This document shows positions 12,901-27,900 of a stretch of 64,000 bases of DNA, piece after piece. The stretch covers positions 52,356,749-52,420,748 of the forward strand of contig CM059193.1 of NCBI GenBank assembly GCA_030323885.1. The letters run 5' to 3'. Positions within the stretch are counted from its first letter, which is position 1, and each line of letters opens with the position of its first letter. This DNA comes from Branchipolynoe longqiensis (taxonomy: Eukaryota > Annelida > Polychaeta > Phyllodocida > Polynoidae). The notes beneath the pieces are model-generated. The model had not been told where the DNA came from and made no database searches. It saw only the letters and a list, made by a program, of their open reading frames with translations. Both the position numbers and the translations under genes were made by a program.

Positions 12901-15900
12901 TGCATTGGGCCCTAGGGATAGAGGGGGGGCACCGCAAAGGGGCCCAAGAGGGCGCCTTTGCGGAGCTCCACCACGCAGTACGCTGTGATGTGGTGGGCGT
13001 AGTCGGGGTCTTCTCGGTGGTTCCAGAAGGTGGGCATCGGTGGCCTGGCCGCGGTGTAGTTCGCTGGGAACCCAAACTCGAGGTGGTCGGCGAGGAGCAC
13101 ATTGGATGTTCTTGGAGCATCTCTCGCGGGGATGTTCAGGTCAGAGGTGATCGGAACTCGGGTGGCCAAGTAGTTCAGAAGGGCCGAGTTCTGGGCAGCG
13201 GTGTAAGCTGCTGCATAGTCAGGGTACTCGGCCCAGCCCTCCCACGAAAATAGGGGCCAGAAGCCATCAAGCATGGCCCTGTACTCGACCGGGGACGGCC
13301 CGTAGACGGGGGTGGCCGACAAGGATTGCTGCAGCGTGTGGTTGGCGACCTGCTCGACTGGCTTGCTCGCATCGGAGCCGTCAGGCTGGGCTGCCGCAGT
13401 CACATCACACAGGGGTCCCCGGGGCTCGCAGCTGACGGTGTGGACGCGTTACTGAAAGTGCCGGCATGCTCCGCGAAGCTGTCGTATATAGGGGAGTATG
13501 GTGCCCCACCCAAGCAAACACATTCCCTTGATCAGGGGGGAGAGGAAAGTCCAGGAGAAAAAAAATAGAACAGTTAGGTTTGAAGGAAAGAGAAGTGAGG
13601 AGTTGAGTCAAAGAGCTGTGCCTCCTAATCTCCATTGTGACCAGTGAGCAGGAGACAACCAGTGGCGGTAGCTGAAAAACTGGCCGGCCTCTCCCTGTAA
13701 TATTTTTTTTTAGATCAAATCAGGAGAGGAGACAAGTAGCTGAGGGGAGATAGAAGTGGTGTGGATGAAGTGGAGTCCGAACAGCAAGTGATCAAACTGG
13801 CAATACAATGCCTTTTATATACTTTCAAATTTCTTCAATTCTCATACATAATCGCGCGTTCTCGGAAACTGCATGTGGCGCCACGTATCTACCTACTACA
13901 GAACTACAGTGCGAAGATAAAGATGTCCACCATCTAGTGGAATAATAGTACATCTCCTCCAAATCTGGTAAATTTTACATTCTGGCCTAGTGACATTACA
14001 GGTATTTACATAATTTATATATCCGGATCGCCATAAATAACATACACATGACAAGTGATGGATGGGGCTCGGAAGGAAGAGGACATCAATTCGCAGAGTG
14101 TAAACGCGCTAGGTCCAGCCTACGGAGCTAAACAGATCACTATCTTAGAAATTATGATATTAAATAAAAATGGGGAAGTGAGTGGGAAATCATTATGGCT
14201 TAGTGAGTTGAGCGCCCAATTCCCGTATGGTGGGTTTTGGGATTCAAACCCCGGGTTCGAACTCAGACCAATTGATACTTTTTGACATATTACTGTGTAC
14301 AGGGCTGCTGAACACTTTGCCAAGACTATTCTGGCACCCGGCATTGAGTGAATAAGGTCAAGGAGCAGAAGAATGAAGAATACTCTGTTGGCCATGATTT
14401 CGAAGAAATTTCGCCTTTCCCCAACCTCCTAAATCAACCGGATGTGAACGAGCAAACAAACAAAACGACCTTTTCGCAAAATGAAAATTTCTGTTCACAA
14501 TTTTATGGGGCAGACCTCCCAGACCATCCCTGTGTGAAGAGACGACCCCTCCTCCCGCACCCTCACCCCGTCCTCCATGCTATTTCTCCCTATTTACAAT
14601 TTATTCTGGAGATCTCCCTACTCACACTCTCATCTACTTGGCATCACTTGATCTCGACTGAAGGAAGCACTCACCGCACATGCTGCAGATCCTGTTCGCA
14701 GACGTCGGGGTTGTCGGGGTTGTGGGCCAACACGGTGTTCACCAGGGGACTCATGTTGTCAACGGACAAAAGCCACTTGTGAATCAGTGCTAAGTTGCGA
14801 AGCTGCTGCTGATTAGGCTGGATCTTATCGACCACAATCTGAACCGACACCACAGCCAGGGCCTGCACGCGGGAAAAGAGACAAGGCACGGCTTGGATGA
14901 CAAGTTCTCTGGCTGGCACCTATGAAAAGGCCCTACCCGTTTACTTAAGGTCAACATTTGAATGACGCGGGTGAGCAGCAGCAGCACAAACCTGGTGTGT
15001 GCGTGCTGTTGCGCTCCCCGGGGCCGAATGGCTGCAGCCAGGCAGCAGACTGGAAGATGTTATGTAACATGGTTACTCCACCAGACAGGGTGGTAGGGAG
15101 CAATGAAAGCCAGCAGAAGATAACAGATGTGTGAAGGAAGTACATTGAGCAGTACATTTGGATACTTGTGTGACCCACAGCAACTATGATCAGTGTGCTG
15201 ACAATCATAGAGATATGTGCATATCCCATTAGTTGGTAGCTTATAAACAGTGGCTCTCGTAATATAATGGGTATTTTCCCGATCACGGATAATATCTGCC
15301 TTCATCCTAAAATAATACTCACATAAATTATACAACACAATATTTGTACAACAAAAACTGTGGGATGCAAAGCATCATGCGAATATTATTTAGGTCTGAG
15401 CCAACACTGTCCCATTCCCCCACATCGCTGCTTGTATCGAATCTCATCAACCCATACATACGTGGCAGGGGCGGGGGGAGGGGGGGGGGGGGGGGGGGGG
15501 GAGAGGGTTCTGCCTATGACTGTTACCTACTAACTCACTTAACTACCTTGTTATACCTTGTCTGCATATTTGTCTAAACGGTCTGATCGCTTGAGCTCCC
15601 CGGGCGCGAGCTAACCTGCACTTAACACTGTAAATATGGCCTGCCACCACCTATGTGCACCCATGCATGAAAAGCTGCTATATTAATGTTGGTGCGCACA
15701 CCGAAATGCTGGAAACCATAGGCTCTAGCTGTAACGGGTTCCATTAAAGTTCCTTCTATGCAGCAATAAACCCTTAATGAGTGCGCCAGCATCTCAGTTG
15801 GAGATGTAGGATCAAATCTAGGTCAGTGTTTTGGGTTTGAAACGGTGATGTCTTCATCGAATTATGCAGCTTCAATAATAAGCAAAAGCCCAATAATAAG

Positions 15901-18900
15901 CAAAAGCCCAATAATAAGCAAAAGCAACGAGGAATGAAAAAGCAATTGCCTGAATAATTCAGCTTTGAATCCTGAACAATTGAGCAAATTTATCTTCTAC
16001 TGACCCCCTTTACAGTTTGTTCAAAGATAGTAAGATAGCAATAATAAGAACCGACACTATTTAAAGCTTCCCTACTAATCAATATAAGATTGTTTTCCCA
16101 CAATATACGATTTATACCGTCAACCCCCATTCTGACGCAATGCCAAGGACCTGTGCTCTGGGTAGGACTTCAGATCAACTGCTTTGGATGGCATCCAAAA
16201 CTATAGGGAAATATAATAGAAATACCTAATTTAATGGCATATTTTACAAAGGCAGTGAGTGTTCCATTCAACACGCTTTAATAAATTACTGTGTACCAAT
16301 TTCATGAAACAAAAAGAGGCTTAGATTTTTTACAAATAAAACGAGGGATAACCACGAACACTCTAGAATCCATACCCACCGTAATACCACAAATCACCAA
16401 CTTAAATCTAGAACCATTAACAAAGAGAACACTCATCACGACTAATAAAAAGATTTGATCAATCACACCACTGCATACAATTACCTTTTAATATATATCA
16501 CTATGCATCCGGATAGACAATACTTGTTTTATCCTGCCTTATTTTAACGCATATAAATATTTATTATTTCACACAGCAAATACTTAATTATGTAAATTAT
16601 GAAATGTTGGATGGATGGAAGACCAGTGCCTCAGTGATGACAATTGTTTACTGAAAACATAATTGCTACAAAAATAAAAACACTACCAAAAGCCATTTTA
16701 TACACTTACAAGATCAATGTTGGAGCAGGACACGCGCTGAGGCTGGTGGAGGAGCAAGTCAGTGAGTTCTGTCACCACCTGCGGGTGTTGCATGACAACC
16801 TCGGAGAAACACTGCAAGTTGCTGCGCATGGTCAGCTCAGCAACGTGAACCAGTGGAATCTGATGTTCATCCTTAAAGTACTCGCCCTCAGCCTCAGCTA
16901 GATATACCAGAACGAACACACTTGAGAATAAATTGAGATAAACAGAAGGTAAAAAAAAACATATCAAAATTGCCTTAAAAAAAGTATTAAAAAAGTATAC
17001 GGGTTAACATACCATGATTTGTGACCATTTGTTATGCTAACATGTGCTGTTTGTGAACACGCTTCTTCAGGAATGATGCATGCAGTGTTGTGAGGAGTTG
17101 TGGCTGTTGAGCCCTCAGTTTTGCATAGTTCAGTGCACTATCAGTCTTGGTAACTGACAGCAGAGAGCTCAGCAAAAGTTCCACTCAACAGAACACACAA
17201 CACTCCTACAAAGAAACTGGCAAAGCACATCATTCAATCTCATCAAATTCCTAATTCTAAGTCTGAAGAGTTTTCAATTACCAGATTGGCAATTTATTTA
17301 AGAAAAAAAGTATAAAAAGTGGGTTTTCCTTGAAAAAAGCATACTTCATACAAATTTTAAAAGTATCAAGTGGCAGCACCGCATGACGCCTGTCAGACAT
17401 ACACAGACGTCTTGGCAATAAGCAAACGTTGAACCCTAGAAGTCATGCTGTGTACATGTTCTTTGAGAAACTACTAAATACCTTGGTCATCAGCAACCCG
17501 CTGTTTGAGCCGGACCACAGCTCGGATTATGGCCGTCTTCACCAGCTACAACAGACAAACTTATAAAATCAACTTCACGTTACAATGCTTCAAAGGGGAC
17601 CACCCTCAATTCAGGCTCTTCGCCTTTATTCTTCCTTTGAGCTCACTCTCAACACTTCTTGTTTACAAAAAATATTCCACACTTATTGTTTACAAAAATA
17701 TTAAATATTATATTCATTACTTTCTACTCAAAACCCTTCTTTCAACCAGGCTTCATATTTACTTAGAATTGTCTGAATTTTCTTTCAATTAGCTTATTTT
17801 ATTCTCGCATTGAAAATTGAATAACCCTGCCTATGTTGGGTGGGTGTAACTAACCTCAAAGTATTATACTGCAATTTGCATAATAGTGGTAAGACAGTTT
17901 TAAACAAGTTTTACATTCATAAGTCGTTTAATGCTTACAATTGCATATATAGAGACAATGCACCTACAGATACGTAGTGCAGGTTCAACCATACAGTATG
18001 TAGCCTATATAGGATACTGGTCATGGAAACCAGTGTTGTAGAGGGTGATGGAATTCGAAAATATTGCAGCTATAGCAGGTTTCGAAACAACATTTCTTCC
18101 CATTCTGGGGCTAGCATGCTAACCGTTACACTATTTATGCTCCCTGATGCAATCACCCAATCCACGCCTACCTGTCTATGTGGCTCCCTTGCTCAGGAGG
18201 TCAGTGCAGACTACTACAGTATCGACTACTACAGTATCGCAGACTCCTTCGCTCAATGCCAGGATTGAGTAGAATATTGCGTCATAGCTCAGTATCCCAT
18301 AAGTGCATACTGTGACAACGCAGTATCCATTCTGATGACTTCAAATGTTATGAGGAGGCAAAAAGCCTAATAAACCAACATAATATTCCATCACAAGCTA
18401 TTGCTCACCTTGTACTCAGCCACCTTGTGCTCTTCACTTTGTGCTTTGTAGGCCATGTGTATAAAATCATCCAGGTAGTGGTCTATGAACTTCTCCGTGC
18501 CGGCCTCCCTGAATGAGGTTTCCAACACTGGCCACCAGGGGCTGCTCTTCAGCAGGTGGCCCACAGATTTGGTTAGTTCATCACCAACTGCAACAAGAAA
18601 TTAATGTTTTTTTGTGTTGATTTTTATGTGTGTGGACTTCTGTTGGTGGTGTTTTTGTTGCGTTTTTTCCTTATTCTTTCGCAAAAACATTACCCAAAAC
18701 CCCTAAAAAGATCACTTTATGTTGAATCTAAAGTAGTTAAGGAGAAACTATCTCCTGACATTTTCCTCATAATGATGGGAACATTGATTAAAGAGATTAA
18801 CGTTAAAGTTGCATATTCCGATGGTTTTGAATTTGTTATTTTTCTAAGACATTTCCCACTCAGTCACATTATCCTGATACTGAGCTAACCAGTCCTTGCC

Positions 18901-21900
18901 ATATCCTAGTAATGCCAAGCGCCAGCCTATGTAGCGATAAAGATAAATGTGTAAGTCATTGGTTTGACTCGGCTGGGTTTCGAGCTCCCGACCTTCCGCA
19001 CGGGAAAGCTGCGCTCTATCTATTTGGCCACCACATAGTCTACATCATGGATCTTAATATACATTTTGTACTGCCACAACATTGGCACTTGTAGTACTAA
19101 CCATCATAGCCGGCATCGCCACATGATTTGAGTGCCCGGTTCCTGTATGACAGGTCATAGGGTTCGGACCTCAGCATAGGCAAACCAATGACGGCTGAGG
19201 TGCGAATCAAACCAATGACGTGGAACTTTATGCTTATCACTACCTAATCTAGCGGCTAGGGCCAAGGACAGCGGAATGACGAATACAATCATCTGCATTA
19301 ATATTACCAAATGTAGAATTTAAAATCTGGCTAATACCGGAAAATTACATGGCAAGAATGCCAGTGCCTGAATACTGAAAAAGGAGGGCTAAAGAAGTAG
19401 CATTGTGCAGAATTAAAGCGGAATAGCCTGATGAAAGCATACAATTTTCGAAACCAAAACAATAATCTAGATTTGATTCTACATATCTAACGTACTGATA
19501 CTGATGCAGTTATTAATCATTGGTTGCTACATAGAAGGGAATACTAAGTGAATTTAATAGAATATATTACTGCTGAAGCCTATAGTGTCAGAGTTTTGGT
19601 GTGCATGCCAAATTTAATTTCGCATGTTTGCACTTCAAATATTCTCAAAAGTTAGCCATTTAAACTATGCGTTACTTCAAACTAAAGTAAGGCATATTAT
19701 AGCATTTATCTAAAAGTAAAAGAAAATACTGTCGTGGGGGTGATGAAAATGGAAAATACTGTGCCTAGAGCGGGACCCGAACCCACATCCCCCCGCACCC
19801 CGGGCCAGTGTGCTAACCATTACACCACCTAAGCTCCCTGATATCAACACACTCCCCACGCCTACCTGTCTATGTGGTTACTTGCCTGAGAGGTCAGTGC
19901 AGACCACTACACTCGTCCCCCTGGAATTGTAAGTCTTGTAATGCTTACAATTACATACATACAGGCAATGCACTAACACATACATACACAGGGTAGGTTC
20001 AACAACCATACAGCGCAAAGCTTGTACAGGATCCTGATCACGGCAACCAGTGTCGTGGGGGTGATGAAAATGGGAAATACTGCGCCTAGAGTGGGACTCG
20101 AACCCACATCTCTCTGCATTCCGGGCCAGTGTGCTAACCATTACACCACCTAGGCTCCCTGATATCAACACACTCCCCACGCCTACCTGTCTATGTGGTT
20201 ACTTGCCTGAGAGGTCAGTGCAGACCACTACACTCGTCCCCCTGGAATTGTACGTCTTGTAATGCTTACAATTACATACATACAGGCAATGCACTAACAC
20301 ATACATACACAGGGTAGGTTCAACAACCATACAGCGCAAAGCTTGTACAGGATCCTGATCACGGCAACCAGTGTCGTGGGGGTGATGAAAATGGGAAATA
20401 TTGTGCCTAGAGCGGGACTCGAACCCGCATCTCTTTGCATTCCGGGCCAGTGTGCTAACCATTACACCACCTAGGCTCCCTGATATCAACACACTCCCCA
20501 CGCCTACCTGTCTATGTGGTTACTTGCCTGAGAGGTCAGTGCAGACCACTACAATACCATCGTACATTATTTTTTCAATTAACAATAATTCATCCCATAC
20601 AATGGTACTAACAGTTGTCCTTCTCTTTCTTGCCGATCAAATCGTCAACAGCTGCCTTGATGAGCCATGAGAAGGGCAGGCCCCCCTGCATGGCCGCGCC
20701 GTCCGCACCCTTCATCGGTACGGGCACCTTCCGCTGGCCGCCGTCCTGCTTGGCGGGCGACATGACGCTGCTGTAGGTGAGCGCAGTGAGGTCGGGGTTT
20801 CCGAACACACCCAACCACATCGCCTGCATCCAGGCGTCTTCAGCAGGCAGCGCGGCGCCCACCAGACGTAGGTTGTCGTTTGTGTCGACCAGTGCGATAA
20901 TGGCCGCCATAATGGGAATCACCTTCATCTGAAGGCACTGCATGAGCGACCGCCTGGAAGAGAGGATTTGTTTGTTTGTTTGTTGTTTTACATCCTAGCA
21001 ACATTTAAGGTCATATCAGGACAGGTACCCACATGTGACAGCGCGCACTCATGGCACTTTATAGTGCTGCCCCACTGGGAGACCTGACCACCAGCACCAT
21101 GACCTGATATCCCACTGAGTCACATTATCATGACACTGAGCCAACCAGTCCTTGCCCTATCCTAATAATGCCAAGCGCCTGACTAGGAAGCGACAAGTAT
21201 CAATAATTAAGTCATTGGTTTCACTCGACAAGGGTTCGAACCCACGATCGCACGATCCCACGGTCTACCAACAGGGGAGATGGACCCTCTAACTCATTCG
21301 GCCATCCCGTCTGGTTCACAGGGCATATGATTATATATTATATATAGCATGTGTACAATTAGTATATACAATAAAACCTCTCTAACTGATATCCCACTCA
21401 GTCACATTATCCTGACACTGAGCTAACCAGTCCTTGCCATATCCTAATGATTCGGACAGAGGAAGCCTGAGACTGGTGTGGGAAAAGGGGTGGGGGGAGT
21501 TATTCAATACACACAATAATGCTTACAAAGGTGAGTAAAGCTAAAGGTTAAATGTTGTGTGATGTGTGGGTTCAGTCCACCTGTTCAATGTCAGCTGATG
21601 GTAGAGGGAGGACCTGGGAGCCTGAGGAGGTAGGCCCGGGAGCCGAGCCCCCCCCCCCTCCCCCCACGAAATGGCCTCTAATAAAGAGGGCGAGTGGGCA
21701 TGATAAAACAATCCACTTTAAAATCTGAGCCCGAATGCGGGTCAAGCGGTGTAAGAGAAGGGGGCGGTGTAAGAGATTGTTTGTTTGTTGTTGTTTTACG
21801 TCCTAGCAACATCTAAGGTCATATCAGGACGGGTACCGACTTGTGACAGTGCGCACTCATGGCAACTTTATAGTGCTGTCCCACTGGGAAACCAGGCCGT

Positions 21901-24900
21901 CGGCACCATGACCTGATATCCCACTCAGTCACATTATCCTGACACTGAGCACACCAGTCCTTGCCCTATCCTAATAATGCCGAGCGCCTGGCTAGGAAGC
22001 AACAAGTATCAATTTTAAAGTCATTGGTTTGACTCGACCGGGACTCGAACCCACGACCCCACGATCTACCAGCACGGGAGACGGACGCTCCAACCCACTC
22101 GGCCACTCCGTCTGGTCCGGTGTAAGAGAAGGGGGGGTGCACACGAATGCGCCGCTTAGTGATGTGAGCGTCTCGGGCTTCCTCCACCAGATCAACCACA
22201 ATTCGAAATTATGGGCCAATTCGGACAGAGGAAGCCTGAGACTGGTGTGGGAAAAGGGGGGGGGGGGGTTTATTCAATACACACAATAACGGTTACAAAC
22301 GTGAGTAAAGTTAAATGTTAAATGTCGTTTGATCTGTGGGTTCAGTCCACTTGTTTTTTTTTTGTTTTTTTTTATTGAGGCTGTATTTATTCTGTCCATA
22401 GCATGTAAGCCCGGGTACCCAGGCTTGTTTTCAATGCTAGCCAGCTATAGTGTTGGTGTTGTCTTACCAAACAGTAGCTGCTGATAAGTTATTTGATTGT
22501 CTGCATTTCAGTAGCAGATAGATAGTATGTTGGTACGTTTAGTAGCCTATGTTAGTTTTTTTGGGCCCTCTTGACATTGTATTTTTGTTCTATTCTTATT
22601 ACTATGTTAGTTGTTTTCTTATAGCTTTTTTCTACTTAATTCTATACTAGCCTATTTTATTTACATGTCCATAGGCTTGTACGTAATAGGTGGTTGAGTT
22701 ATGTTTGTTTGAAATTGATTTGATTTATATTGTTGTTGGATATGTTAACTGGCTTTTATATTTCCGGTTATCCCGCCCTGGGCTGTCCAGTTGGTGGGCT
22801 GTGACATATCACCTGCCCCCTTGTGGTGCAGTTCAATTGGGGTTCCCAGTTTTTATTTTGCACAGATATTTTTTGTACGTTTTTAGGTCAGGGATTTGTC
22901 TTTCTTTCACCGTTTGCGCATTCCATGCCTTGGCGGCCATTTCCAGTGTGCTCCTTTCATGGGCTTTGATCTGGCTTCTGGTCTGTCTTAGTAGTGGTGC
23001 CTTGCTTGCTCTGGTGTCCCTTAGTGGTTGGGTTAGACACTTAATGTCTTGGCTATATCCATATGCTAATGTTTTTAGGTGGATTATCCTTCTGTTTTCT
23101 AGTAGCTTTACTTTAGTTCTTTTGTGTAGGTCATAAGTGGGGTGTAGTTTGTCTACTTCCAGGCATATTTTCAGGGCCCTATTTTGTAGTATCTGCAATT
23201 TTTTAAGTAGCTCTTTTTTAGCACCCATGTAGATTACATCCCCATAGTCAAAGTAGTGTTCACTGTCAGCTGATAGTAGAGTGAGGACCTGGGAGCCCGA
23301 GGAAGTAGGTAGGCCTAGGAGCCGACCCAAAGCACAATGCCAAGGCTCTTGGGGCGTTTGCGGGCCCGACCCTGGGGACGTACGCGTACACTGCGTCGGA
23401 CTACCAGGTCCCCTGGGCCATAATGGTGGATAGGTCCACCCCACTGGAAGAGCAGGCCTGGGCAGCGCCCCTACGGAGGCCGTGGAGGGGGTACCTGGCG
23501 GCCTCTGGGATGCCGGCGGCCTCAAAGGCAGCTCGGAGCAGGGGGGTGACGTCATGTGTGGTTAGTGGCATTCCGGCGCGGGCGAGGAAGGCAGGGGCAT
23601 CGTCCGGAGCAGGCACCAAGGCGACAGCCCTATCCCACGCTGGGACGGGGCACATGGGCAATCCAGGAAGCACGGGGACAAAGAGCAAGACCACCTCACT
23701 GGGGTGCGGATGGTCTTGGAGGATGAGATCCAGATGTGGAGGGCGCCGGGGGCACGCCGGATATCATCGTGGCGCAGCGTGTGCCGGCCTCCCCACATGT
23801 CGTGGGAGGGCAACAGCAGGTTAGACTGCCATATGAAGGGGTGACCCCGAGATGCCCCCGGGAGTGCATGTGGGCGTAGACCCGGGGGATCATCTCGGGG
23901 GTGATGGCGAGGGCCCTGCCTCACTGAGACGTTGAAGAGTTTCTCACCACCCTTCCTCACCCTAACCGTGAACGGGACATCGAAGAGGGCGAGTCCCCAC
24001 CCGACTCCTGGATCCAGGAGCGAGCCCCGGAGAGGGAGTTCGCGACCGATGTGGGGGAGGGAAGATCGCGGCGGAGGTGGGCGATGAAGTGGCTGACGTT
24101 GTACGGGGCGGGGGCCAGATGGTCAATGCCCCGCTCGAGCATGAACTCCAGGTACCTTCTTGCATGGCGATCACGGTTGTGCCAGGTCCCCGGGGCGAGG
24201 AGGGTCATGAGGTGCTCGTGGGCCTGGCGGTCATAGCCTGGGTAAGAGAAGTTACAGGCCATAGGTAAAGATTTGGGGGGAGTGCGTGCAATCCCCCATA
24301 CGCGCACTGTTCGTGAACAATATCGAGGGCGATCCGACAGTGATGCTCACGGCTCAGGGCATCCGCGAGGACCACCTCAATCCCTGGCTTGTGGCTGACT
24401 GTGATTGTGAAGGAGCCGAGTGCCGCAATGAGCCATATCTCGCGGGCGCAGGCGCAGGCGCCTAGGGTGGGATCTGTGGTGCGGGCCGACTCAAGGGCCA
24501 GGGCTGACACTGCGTTGTCGGTGTTGACGATGACCTGGTACTCACCCGGAGCCTCCGGCCTGAGGAGCTGCACCGCGAGGACGAGCTTCATGGCCTCGAG
24601 CTTGTGTATGGCCGAGTATGTGGCGACCATCGCCTCATCATAGGCCTCCAAGAAGTGCCGGTCCCGGCAGAAGGCGCCTCCGCCTGTGAGGCAGGAGTCG
24701 CACTCGATGACCCAGCTGGGGGGCGGGGGGGGGATCCACGTTGGCGTCCCCGGTAGCGGGGGCGGCCCGTAGGCTGTGGAGGATGCGGCATATGAATTTT
24801 CTGGCCACTGGTATTCAGGTGCTTATGTGGCTGAGGCGGCCCACGAGTAGCTGGAGGGCCTTCGTAGTGAGGGTCGGGTGTACGAGCTAGTGCTCGCAGT

Positions 24901-27900
24901 CACCGATAACCTCCTCGAGCTTCTGGTTGGGAATGCGGGGGACCAGTGCCTCCGTGTCGAGCTCTATGCCCAGCCAGACCAGCTTCATGCCTGGGGGGGC
25001 AGCATTTGTCATGGGCGAGGGCCAGCTGGAGGGTGGCACAGATGTTGTGGAGGGTGTCGAAGGCGCGCATTGCGTCCTAGAAGGACACCTCACAGCCCAC
25101 GAAGGCTTCCACGTAGACGAGGTGGAAGACGCCATGATGCTGCAATATCCAGGATACTGCCGCGGTGACGCGGGTGCAAGCACGGCAGCCGAATGGCATT
25201 GTGATGTCCAGGTACAGGTGACCGTCGACGGTGATGAAGAAGAGCGGCCTTGACACGGGCTCTGCCCGAAGCGGTCGGTAGTCCCGGGACACATCCGCAA
25301 ACCAGCAGAACACACCTCTGCCCTCAAGCGACAGGCGGTGGCCGATGTCGGAGGCTGCCGGGAGCCTGTATGCATGGGGGCGCCCCAGGTACTCTCTCCT
25401 ACCGGGGGGGGGGGGGGGGGGGGTAGGAGAGGTCGACGATGATTCGACACTACCCGGGGGGTGGACTTGGGGCGCATCATTATGCGGCTACACTGTGCCC
25501 AAGGGGAGAAGGGGGCCACCGCGAACGGGCCCAGCAGCACGCCCCTGTGGAGCTCCTCCTCCGCGTACGCCATGATCTGGTGGGTGTGGTCGGGGTCTTC
25601 TCGGTGACTCCGGAAGGTTGGGGTCGGGGGGCCGGCCACCGTGTAGTTCGCCGGGAGGCCGAACTCGCCGGTCGGCCAGGAGCACGTCGTGGTACCCTTG
25701 GAGAATCTCGCACCACACGGGGATGCTGAGGTCGGAGGTGACCGGACCTCAGGCAGCCAAATAGTTCGGAAGGGCCGAGTTCCGGGCGGCAGTGTAGGCC
25801 TCCGCATATTTGGGGTACTCGGCCCACCCATCCCTTGAGAGGACAAGCCAAAACCTGGAGACGGCCCGCAGTCAGGGGCGGCCGCCAGCGAGTCCTGCAG
25901 GGTGTGGTCGATGACCTGCTCGACCGGCTCGTCCACATCGAGGCCGCCAGGGGCACTGTGCTGAGCTGCTGTGGTCACGTCACACAGCACACAAGGGGCT
26001 ACGGGCCTCGCCGCATTTGGTTTGTTGTTTTACATCCCAGCAACATCTAAGGTCATATCAGGACAGGTGCCGCCTTCGGTGTTGAGGTTTTGTGGCTGGC
26101 GCAGGCGTGCTCGGCGAAGCTGCTGTAGGTAGGTGTGGGACGGGGCGGGGGCCTCCGCGATCAATGTTATTGTTTACCATCAGCGGGGTGCGGTGCCCGG
26201 CGTCTAGTGGTGGTTGGGTGGGCCGAGAACCAGCCTTATCGCGCGCTGTGATGTTACGGGGCCGGGGCTCTGTTACTTATTCTGGCGTTCCCGCTGAGTG
26301 TTTCATAGCCCGGCTATGGCGCCGGGAAACGGGTGCGGGCGTGACCTCATTCGCGGGGACTCCCGGGCCAGCCCGGGCGGTGGGAATGCCCGGAGGGAAG
26401 CCACACGGCTTCCCCAGAACGTCAGCAAACAGTGGGTGGGTGCCGGGGAGGACGCAGGCCGTACGGGTAGTCAGGGGGCAGGTGGGGGAGTTGTCTCTAC
26501 TTGCTCGGCGCGGAGGGGTTGTTTTATCCGCCTGCCGGGCCGCTAAAAATCCAACTGGGATTTCTTACCGGGCTTATCCCTGCACTTCTTTGAATAGCAG
26601 CTGGCCTCCGTATGGTTCGTTACAATCCTCCTCACGTTCTCACAGTAACCACACATGTGGGCGAGCTTCTGGGAGCCCGAGCCATGGGACTCTGCCTTCA
26701 CTGCCTTGTCGCACGACCCAGGGTCTTTGTGTCACGCCAGGCAGGGCGCGCCCATCGCCGCCTTGTTGCCGTGGTTGCGGGGGTTGGTGCTCGCTTTCTG
26801 CTGCTGCTGCCTGCCATGCTGGTGGTCGGCCGAAGTCGCAGGGCGGAGCAGGTGTGTCCTGCCATCACGATTATCTTAATCAGTATGGCATTTACGGCAG
26901 CCGTATCCCTCCAGCCGTCGGGGAGACAGCCGTCGGGGAGACAGCCGTCGGGGTGACACCCGTCTGCGATCCTGGTGAAGATCTCGGAGTATCGTCTCAC
27001 GACCGGCCATGTCAGGGTGCAGTTGTCCTGGGTGACCATCTCTTGGTGGCGGGAGATGGCCTCTGCGGCCCTCGCTGGGAATCCGCGCTGGTACTCGAGG
27101 CGCTTTAGACCCAGCGTGTACTCCTCTCGGGTCGCCTCCCCTTTTTTAATTGCCTTTCCCTCATCCCCCTGCTCGACCAGATCATAAGGGAATAGATATT
27201 TAGGAGGAATACCTTTCTGACCTGTGTGTGCCTTGCCGTCCGCTGCCGTAATGATCAGCCTGACTGCCTCCTCAGCCGTAGAGTGGGCGCCCCTGCCGTA
27301 TGCGTCGTCTCCGGTGGGATGTTGTCGGCCTCCTGTCTTGCCGTGGCTGGGGAAGCAGGGGCGGCCCTCGTGGCCCGCTCGGTGTGTCCCATGTCGGCGC
27401 TCGATTCGGTGTTGAGGTGAGGGGGATTACCATAGGCTCACTCGGCTTGCGTGTCGGACGTTGCGGCTTGTTTGTGAACTGGTGCACACCTCTACGTAAT
27501 CTGACCATTGGGGATGTTGGTGACAGCATCCTGGCGCGATGGAAGGGGTGTCGGTCTGTTGATGTGGGCCGGCGCCGTGTCGGTGGCGTGCAGGGCGTGG
27601 ACGGCGATCGGGTGGCTTCGCAGTGGTGTAAGTCGGCATTTCCTTCCGCTGCTGGGCGGAGTGGATCTTGAGTGCATCCCATCGCCTCTTGATGGCGTCG
27701 ATGGATGCCTGCATCTTAATCATGATTCGCTTTTGCCCGACAGTTTCTTCTCGCGGGCGGATTGTCTGGGAGGCAGCAACTGGGCCGGCGCTGCCATCTT
27801 GCGACATGAACGACTTGCTGGGGTCAGCCTCGGGGGCCACTGTTATCCTTTTTGTGGCGCACTTCGCCGGTCGGCCTCTGGGATGTGTGGCGAAGCATGT

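Larger units (their letters stand above)
10532..13560 (-). mobile_element. YR-B: GC-rich Ngaro/PAT-like retrotransposon, 5'-truncated copy
   Basis: A minus-strand copy of the YR-B/C/D family. The low-coordinate end carries a B-type repeat (ATTCGAACAGAGG at 10532, GTGGGTTCAGTCCACCTG near 10650, then GGCCCGGGAGC near 10717) followed by YR, RNase H and RT in reverse order. The A2/B2 repeat pair and the gag ORF found in YR-C and YR-D are absent. The copy is thus truncated at its 5' (high) end near 13560 and lacks the outer repeats at its 3' end. Confidence 0.85.

Noticed and set aside
19878..20501. tRNA genes in the tandem units and at 681-752
   Set aside because: A and B boxes and the T arm look tRNA-like, but no good anticodon stem is formed and the units are embedded in a repeated SINE body.
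22690..23136. A 148-codon plus-strand frame with membrane-like composition, also present at 49357-49803
   Set aside because: It is the antisense of the LINE ORF2 C-terminus in both copies; the similarity between copies reflects the LINE itself, not a gene.
26092..27108. A 338-codon plus-strand open frame
   Set aside because: It is antisense to the GC-rich YR-C gag region; high GC suppresses stop codons. No domain is recognised and the sense strand has the finger motif.
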